Assembly: GCF_030247195.1 (NCBI RefSeq)
Contig: NC_080670.1
Location: 33,094,497-33,158,496 of the forward strand
Source: Topomyia yanbarensis
Lineage: Eukaryota; Arthropoda; Insecta; Diptera; Culicidae
Direction: 5' to 3'
Length of the DNA: 64,000 bases
The notes under the pieces were generated by a model that saw nothing but the letters and a program-made list of their open reading frames with translations, was not told where the DNA came from and ran no database searches. Position 1 is the first letter of the stretch. Each line of letters starts with the position of its first letter. Of this stretch, positions 56,781 to 64,000 are shown piece by piece. Both the position numbers and the translations under genes were made by a program.

Positions 56781-59700
56781 CGTAAATATAGTTTAAATGT
56801 CAGTTTTTTCAGTTCCATATTAACTTTTTAAAAGGGCTAATATGATTTGTAAATGAACTATTGTTTCTATAATTTCAACGCAAAAAAAAACATTTGAAAT
56901 TGCTTCCACGAAGGGTAAATTTGTGGATTGACGTATTTTATTATGAAATTCCGCTTTGTAACGGAATAATGTGCGAAACAAGTTTGTTTACGAAAATCGC
57001 TTTGGCACTTTTGAAGAATTAATATTGAGTTGATATACTTTATAAAAATCAGTATATCCGCAAATTATGAACAAAACTCATAATCCAACCTAACCAAAAA
57101 TTGGAATGCATATTTTTGGCGCAAACTATTTTTTTGAAAACAAATGGTTTCATGAATACGAGGTTCCTTATTCATAATTTCAGGAACTTGGTCACGAGTT
57201 GCGTAAATCGTTCAGTTCGTGAAATCGTTTTTTTTGTTCATGGTATTATGAACGGTTTTTTTTTTGTGCAACGCAGTGGAGGTTTTGTATTGCTAGTTTT
57301 GGTTTCTGCTCCAGCTTAACGGAGCCGGTGACTCTTTTATATATTTTAAAATTAAATAAATAATAAAAGACATATTCGTGTTAGTTTTTCGTGGTTCGTG
57401 TGAATGTGGCGGTAAGTTTTCTCTGAAGAAAGGAATAAATCTGAAGTCCTCGACGTCGTCTGATAACGGATCGTATTGTTTGCTATCAGTGATCTGCATC
57501 CTTTTCAAAGTCGTCTTGTTAACCGAAAAGTTTACCCGTCCTTACTGTTGTTCGCTTCTTTGTGGAGGTTGAATGAGAAATTAGAAAATACTTCTCGAGC
57601 CCGCTTCCGACTTTGATGATTTTTAAAAAAAAATATTTCTGTGTTTAAACCCGTTATGCCCCTGTGATGTCTTCTGTTAAAATTTTAATCTTCTAGTGCA
57701 TTGCTTTTATTATCTTCATTATGTATGTTAGCAAACATATTCTTTGTTCCGGACTGCACAAAACCTCGCTCCACAAGTATCATCCCAGCATCCCCCTCTC
57801 TTTCAGCCGTGGTACAAACGATCGTACCGTAAAACACACGCTCTTCTCGGTTTGTGATATCCACGACGCTTAACCCAACAACGCGCTTGAATATTTTATG
57901 CTGCACTTACACCGACACCGACACCAACACCGCTGCACTCGAAACTGCACGGTTTGTTTATGTTCCAAGTGCGAGCCATCGCATAGTTCCTTCTACACCA
58001 TAGACCGGAGAGACTCGGAGATTTGAAAACTGGTTATTTTTGTACTTATTTATGTGTGCACACCAAGTCCCCCTCCCTGCTCTTCTCTTTAAGCAGCGAC
58101 CCTCCGCGCCAACGCGTGACTGTCTAAATTGGTTCGCGACTTCGGCGAAAGCCTTCTACCTCTGGTTGTGAGCCAACCCGTCAGCGTCATCGTCATCATC
58201 AACGGCAGAACCAACATCATCCAGGCAGGATGTGATCGGTGTTGTTTTTCTTCTCTTTTGTTTTCGGTCTCTGGCAATGGTGATGGTGCTGCTGCAAACC
58301 AACTGTATAGTATAGAGGATGCCGAGTGCGCGGCCGTTTCTCATTTATCTCGCTCGTTGGAGGCTGGAGGCGATAAATGAAAGAAATGGAATAATAGCAG
58401 ATAGATAGAGCTGAAGCGACGCCACGAAAGGAGAGATGCACCGGGGCGGGTGTAAGTTTAATCTTTTTGTTATGGTACAAGACAAGTGATTGAATTAAAG
58501 TGCTTTTGTGCTCGGGATCCGAATGAGGATGGGCTGAGCAGAGTTTTCTAACCGGACAGGCGCATGTTTCTGCATGCAAATAATTTATTTCAATTAAACG
58601 GACGGTTTCTCACGCTTACTAACGGATGGGATTCGCTTTCTGTGCGCGAACTATAGTCGGGTATGAAAAAAAAAATGTTCGCCTTTTGTGTTTGCATTAT
58701 TTCTGGCCACTGCCCGATTGGCAAATCTCTGAATTGTTTGAAAACATACGAACTTTACCGGCGCTATGTTTATCGGTCTCATTCTCAGTTCATGTGACCA
58801 ATGAGAAATCCAACAAAGTATTCACATTCTTTCAACAAACTCCCGTCCGAAACGAAGAACGTGACGTGACTCACGAGTGTGTCCAATCGCATGGAAACCT
58901 CGTTTTTTTGCCATTGCGCCAGTGATGTAATTAAATGACTAACTTCGTATTTATACATGGCGTCGGCACATGCGATACGCTATCGGGCGGAATTTGTTTA
59001 GACAAACAAGGCTCTGCCCTCCTGCATAATACTGTCTTCGTCAGCTAGCAGCAGTGTGTTCCGAATCAATAAATCCTAACAATCAATCTTTTCCCGGAAC
59101 GTCCTAGGCAATATCGGGTTTCATAATTTTCCCTCGAATCGACACACATTCGCATCGCGTTAAACACTTCAGCGCTTGCCTACTAGCCACCCGCCCGGGA
59201 CAGATTGGCATTACTCAACCAGCGATAAGCCGACTGCCCTCACCAACTGGGGTACTGATACCCAGGGAATGCCCTATCAAGTAGTTTATTCGACTGAATG
59301 CAGTCGCTCTATTAGCAGTTGTAATGGGCTTTGTGAAAACGTTTCCAACAGAATGCGGATTTAAGTTTATATGCCTAAACATGAGAACTAGGAAAGTTAA
59401 ACAATAATTACCATACCACAAAGTATGCCGGGCCCTTCCCCTCTTCTAGATGCTATACTGAGCACGTAAAACGAAGGCCACATCGGATGAATCAGCAGTT
59501 CCCGAGAAGTACGCACGGATAAAACTTATTTATGGTAACATGAAAGTACTCCTCACTCATAAAAATAAAACCACACTCATATATGTAGCACGCAATTCAA
59601 CGTCGCACTGCTCCCTGCAGGACTCTATCGTGTACCATGCCATACTACGATGGCGGTTGTTCTCCGCACGCAAAGATAGGAAACCTCGTCTTAGCCCGTC

Positions 59701-60884
59701 AGATTCGACCCAGTTCCAACTAGTTTTCGAACCAAATCGGTGCATCGTCTCCCTATTTCTTTTCACGGCGCGTCTCGACTGTAAGTGTGTATATCTACAT
59801 GCACAGCCGCTGCTGACCTGCGAAGAAAGCAAGGATTCAGTCACGGTCACGTAGTCACGATAGTTCTCTCTTCGGTTGCCTATTCTGTTCAGTCCAATCA
59901 AGCACAATCCTCTCCGCAAGACCATTCGCTTCCAGTAAGATTTATCAGGAACGAACCGCCGCACGGCGACGATTGCGATTTACTGCCTTTAAATGAACAC
60001 TGTGTGATTTACATTGATTCGCAGGAACTTTCCGGTTCCTCGACCACCCGCTTTCCCTCTCAATTCGAGTTACGAAAATAGATTGAGACGTGTGGTTGTC
60101 GCTGCTGGATTTGAATCCACATACGGATAGTGGAACGCTATTGGTTCCGGATATGTATGGGAATGGGGTTGTTTCAACAGCACGGATTTTGTGTGCTTGG
60201 ATGACCGGTTTTGAGACTTTGCGCAGATTTGGCACGAATATAACTGTCTATGATCTAATCTTTAGGATATTTTCAAAATTTAAGTAAATGGAATTTTCGT
60301 CTCATCAGAATCCGACACTAACTTAGTGGCAGTGGTCAGCCATTTCTATCCACGTCCCTTGTCACTTATTTTTATAAAGTGATTCATCAGCAGTGCTTTC
60401 TTTATAAATGAACCAGCTCGGATATGTAACTAATTTTTTCCGATCTTTTTTAATGCAAATAATGAAGCAGTCTTCATTTCATTATATTCTGAATTGCACA
60501 CATTTTGTCGTATGTAAACATAAATGCTCTTCGATTTGATGGCATTGTAAGGGAACACGTATCCGCCGGTTGATGCCAATCGAGCTGACATTTCTTTAGA
60601 CTATGCAAACTGATTCCTTTGCTTGTTTATTATTTATTTGACCAACTAGGAAACTAATCTGCTGGGTATTTATTGCGCGTGGGGAATACGCATGGTCTTG
60701 TCTGAGTGAATGATGACTTTTGAATTATGTATGAGGGTTGAGAATTAGCGATTCGCTAGAAGAATTCAATTCGGCAGTCTTATCAGCACGTAGAACAAAT
60801 GTTTTATTGTCATATTCATTGGTTCACTTTTGGTCCATTATATCACCAATAAAATATATTCATTGCTCTTATTAAATTAAGTTT
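56781..60884. other. Mostly unique spacer between two related minisatellites
   Basis: No recognisable gene. The stretch 57060-57260 carries single copies of the minisatellite core (TTCATAATTTCAGGAAC, GGTCACGAG). 57.9-60.2 kb is less AT-rich and repeat-poor and could be regulatory or intronic, but nothing specific supports that. Confidence 0.4.
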
Positions 60885-61041
60885 TTTTTTATTTTGATTA
60901 TAGATGTTTTAACCTTAGGATCATTCGCCTTTTTTGAATTAGCGAAATCTCTTTTGGAAAAATCTATCTGCGGGGTTGGGAATCGAACTTATGTGAGCTG
61001 AGTACAAGGCAATCGATTTACCAACTACACTATGCCCGTTT
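60885..61041 (-). mobile_element. tRNA-derived SINE, family B (copy 2)
   Basis: The minus strand reads GGGCATAGTGTAGTTGGTAA, ATCGATTGCCTTGTACTCAG, then a B-box-like AGTTCGATTCCC and a tail ending AGGTTAAAACATCTATAA and A-rich sequence. It aligns with 52387-52542. The duplication is unclear because both flanks are AT-rich. Confidence 0.85.
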
Positions 61042-61799
61042 CCATTGTATTAAGCACTTGCGTGTGTTTTGTAGTTCGCCTCGAATATCCTCGAATCCAA
61101 GCGAACGATGTACAAACTCTAGTTCAAACATCTGTGTTCGTACACCGGGTGCGTGCACAAGAACAATTCGTACAAGCCGAAAAGAGTCAACGCTAGTGAT
61201 GATGGGAGTGAGAAAAAGAAAAATGGTGCCATGAACCTATCTGTGTACGCACACCGTGTACGTACATGGGGTTCGGTTGTGCAGGCGAATATGTTTCACG
61301 TGTTTTGGTGCGAAATAGCGTGTTTGACTTCGTACACGAAGTGTGGGTTTAATCTGAGCACAGAACCAGAGCGAACATTGTGTACGATGTTCATTTGGGA
61401 AGTCTGCATAATTGTCATTAATAATAGTACCAAAATTTATACACGACAATATTGCGTATATTACGAAACCTTTAATTACCTTGATATATCAACAAATGTC
61501 TCGAGACACTAAAAGTAATCGCTTCAAACTTATGCAACACGACTGTCGGCAGTCCGGAGCTGAAGTAGCCTTTTTTTACAAATTGAGCATTGTAAAATTA
61601 ATTCTATTAATGATAAATCTATCATAAATTTTCGGCAGTCGGCTGCCCAGAGCAATAAATACATGATAGCGCTACTGACAGTTGTATAGATTGTATCATT
61701 CATCAAGGTGAATCCAGATTTGTGTGACTCTTTACCCCATCCTACTAACAAATACTCCTTTCCGTGGCAAACGTGCAGATGCAGAGGTATACGCGGTCT
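61042..61799. other. Spacer, nothing recognised
   Basis: The open frame at 61153-61512 shows no recognisable domain. Confidence 0.4.
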
Positions 61800-62268
61800 C
61801 CACAACAACGTTTGTTACACTAACACAAATATTCGCTCATTCCCACGCGATCGTAAAGTCCATGCGCCCGCACATCTAAACTGTGTACACTAAATATCAA
61901 AATTTAGTATCACGGCCAATGGGTCGGTGCTAAGTCAGACCGGACTAAGTCGCAAAATCTAGAAAAAATGAGACAATAAGGGAACTGAATAAAGATTTTC
62001 TTCAGCTACATTTGCCAGATTTAAAATATGTTCTAATAAGCAAGAAGTATCGCAAAAATTAATTTCAAATTACAACGTAAAGTTTTAAACTCTTCTTCTT
62101 CTCGAAATCAATACAATGTCACTTAGTCCGGTCTGACCTAACACCGGCTGTAAGCAGTTTTAGTAGATGACATTTCCCACTTCGTCTGCAATTGTATTGA
62201 GTGATTCTGACGGGGAGCCCTTCCGAGAATCCAGCTCTACAGCTCCAGTAGGACAACTCTCACAAAAA
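61800..62268 (+). mobile_element. 3' fragment of the non-coding poly(A) retroposon family
   Basis: GTGATTCTGACGGGGAGCCC to TCCAGTAGGACAACTCTC and a short A run (to about 62268) match the 3' end of the 27.5-kb element (29550-29610). Upstream, CGCCCGCACAT and ATCACGGCC match 29430-29490. The copy is interrupted by a MITE at 61922-62149. Confidence 0.8.
61922..62149. mobile_element. 228-bp MITE (GGTCGGTGTTAAGTCAGACC family), copy 2
   Basis: Left end GGTCGGTGCTAAGTCAGACC and right end GGTCTGACCTAACACCGGC. Internal AATCTAGAAAAAATGAGA, CAGCTACATTTGCCAGA and CTCGAAATCAAT strings match 16207-16447. It is nested inside the retroposon fragment. Confidence 0.8.
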
Positions 62269-62429
62269 AGATTTCAAGTTTAATTGATTCGAGCAACTAT
62301 ATGCCCTTTTTATAAGTTATTCGCGTTTTTTCAAGTTTTTACAAGTTTCGCCACTTTACGCAAACAACACACATTGGAAGCCAGCCCTATATGCAGATAT
62401 AATGCTAATATTTTTCGTGTATACGTGTA

Positions 62430-62840
62430 CTGGTTCATGACTCCTAGCGTATTAGTCACGATTTAACATTCGTGCTCGTGAAATAGTTTACATAATCACA
62501 AATTATTCATGAATATGTGAGCTGATTCACGATTCCTAGTATAATAGTCACGGCTGACCATGCGTGCCCGTTAAATTGTTCACAAAATCGTAAAATATTA
62601 TTTAAGTTTTCTGGATTATCTGTAGTACACCATTCATGCTTGTGCAATAGTTCACAAAATATTAATGGATTCGGGAATTGATTCATGATTTCTAGTATAT
62701 TAGTCACGACTCACCGTTCGTGCTTGTGAAATAGTTCAGAAAATATAAGATTTTATTCATGGATTTGTGAACATGGTACATGATTCCCAGTTTATTCCTG
62801 AAATAGTTAACAGAATCATAATATATTGTTCATGGATTCA
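62430..62840 (-). repeat. Minisatellite, about four units of about 105 bp
   Basis: The plus strand repeats TTCATGATTTCTAGTATATT, AGTCACGACT and TGTGAAATAGTTCACAAAAT-like strings. It shares its core with the array at 55985-56780 but in the opposite orientation. Confidence 0.8.
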
Positions 62841-63460
62841 GTCTGCCTCCTCATCTCGTAAAGATCAAAATTCGCACCGCATGTGAACAGCACCCATACA
62901 AAAAATTCTACCCGCACTAATACGCTATAGCGTATACCTATAAACATAACAGCAAAAATCCGTGAACCACAAAATAAATTGCACCCGCTACGGGAGAACA
63001 CAATCGCGTCTTAGACCTTCAGTGCGCGAGGTGAAATAGTTGACCAAGGTGAAAATGGAACTTGTGCTTACGGAAATGTAATACATACATCTGCATCATT
63101 CGAGACAAATAATACTAAAAACGTTCGACTCCTTAGTAGAAGCTGAGTTTTTTTTAAAGAACAAACATTACGTTCATATGGAGTACTAGCTAATACCAAT
63201 CGCGCGTTGCTGCGACTTTTAACGAAATAGGAGGAAAACACAATTTGTTCCGAAGCGCCATCTGGCGGGCAGATAATCCCCAATCAATAGCACACAAACA
63301 CGCTCCATAACAGATGCCTACTGTGTATAATTTTTTACGGCAATCGGTTAAGCCATTTGGGAGTCCATAAATCGTATACATACAAACATTGACTTTTATA
63401 ACTTCGGCGTGAAACATCCGTGGTTTGAATGTAGATCTACAGGAACTGCCAAAGAAGGAT
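62841..63460. other. Spacer, nothing firmly recognised
   Basis: CGGCAATCGGTTAAGCCATT followed by CATACATACAAAC (about 63340-63390) resembles the conserved 3' stretch of several insect non-LTR elements, but no coding sequence accompanies it. Confidence 0.35.
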
Positions 63461-63469
63461 TCTTGGTTA

Positions 63470-63690
63470 CGTGTATTCTAATCAACGGTCCTACGTTGTC
63501 GACGAGCCTAGTCACCAAACGAAACATTGTTTTTCTCGTTAATTCGTCGACGAACCGGTGCCAATATCCGCGTTTTCCGTTTTCATCCAGTTTTTCATTT
63601 GCGTTTCTAACGTCGCGTAAATTCGGGTATATTCAGGCGATCCTACAATCAAAAAGACCTCATAAGATGATGATACTGTACCTTGACGTG
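63470..63690 (-). pseudogene. ORF2 linker remnant of the I/Loner-like family
   Basis: On the plus strand TTTCTCGTTAATTCGTCGAC-type sequence aligns with 37720-37860 of the intact element (CTCGTTAACCCGTCGACGAA, CCAATAACTGCG, TTTTCTAACGACGCGTA). It is therefore the ORF2 endonuclease-RT linker on the minus strand. Nonsense and frame changes break it. Confidence 0.75.
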
Positions 63691-63927
63691 GTTCGGAGGC
63701 TTTCTCTTTATTAAGCTACATTGTGTTCAAGTTTAGTATTTAACTTGGCGACCTTTATTACCCACTTATGCCATGTCGAAATAATTTGCAAAGTGGGGTT
63801 AGAGACAAGTTCTGTCTGGAGGTGTCCTGGGCTTGGCGATGAGTTCTGGATTGTGACTCTTTTCAATTTAGAGTGTCCCATACCAGCACTCCCTAAGAAG
63901 ACAACATACCAGATAATATTTGGCAGC

Positions 63928-64000
63928 CCTTCGCGATCATATATGCATACCTGCACTCGTGATCTACCATGACATGACACCCCAATGATAAAGTGAACCG
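63928..64000 (+). repeat. Retroposon tandem-repeat unit running off the window
   Basis: AGCCCTTCGCGATCATATAT, then ACACCCCAATGATAAAGTGA match the unit junction at 28446-28510 and 28900-28930 of the non-coding retroposon. Another copy probably continues beyond the right edge. Confidence 0.7.

Noticed and set aside
63340..63400. 3' end of an RTE-like element
   Set aside because: A suggestive phrase only; no coding sequence, no tail repeat and no duplication.

Overview
This is eukaryotic nuclear DNA, almost certainly from an insect and most likely a culicine (Aedes-like) mosquito. That assignment is an inference from the mix of repeats: tRNA-derived SINEs, many short foldback MITEs, RNase H-bearing non-LTR retrotransposons, and AT-rich spacer with long 5'-leader-like stretches. 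I find no intact host protein-coding gene. The only long intact reading frame is ORF1 of a retrotransposon.

Layout. 0-19.7 kb is a field of short DNA transposons and SINEs. The main family here is a 416-bp element with 7-bp target duplications, several copies of which sit inside other copies of the same family. Other elements have 4-bp duplications (two copies), 8-bp duplications (hAT type), TTA (PIF/Harbinger type) and TA. At 1.3-1.8 kb a 505-bp element with 18-bp perfect inverted ends and an 8-bp duplication carries a broken THAP DNA-binding domain, as expected of a P-superfamily remnant. 19.7-27.5 kb is mostly low-repeat DNA with leader-like sequence and a pipsqueak-type helix-turn-helix fragment. 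27.5-29.6 kb is a non-coding poly(A) retroposon with a 24-bp duplication and an internal tandem array. 29.9-33.7 kb is a decayed RNase H-bearing LINE that carries an ORF1-only retroposon. 34.3-40.36 kb is a nearly intact 6.04-kb I/Loner-like LINE on the minus strand, inserted into a second pipsqueak-type sequence whose unoccupied relative lies at 25 kb. 41.9-45.8 kb is a third decayed LINE, interrupted by a second copy of the 27.5-kb retroposon family. 46-64 kb alternates between unique DNA, ORF1/ORF2 remnants of the I/Loner-like family, an inverted and tandem AT-rich array containing an 80-bp perfect palindrome, two minisatellites in opposite orientation, and further SINE and retroposon copies.

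The nesting gives a relative chronology. The decayed LINEs, pipsqueak fragments and TA-MITE are older hosts. The I/Loner-like LINE, the 7-bp-duplication MITEs and the poly(A) retroposons are younger guests. The most promising undescribed items are the non-coding retroposon family with a conserved 5' hairpin, the 7-bp-duplication MITE family that keeps inserting into itself, the THAP-bearing mini-element, the ORF1-only retroposon, and the LINE's small overlapping ORF between ORF1 and ORF2. All calls come from reading the sequence; no database search was run.
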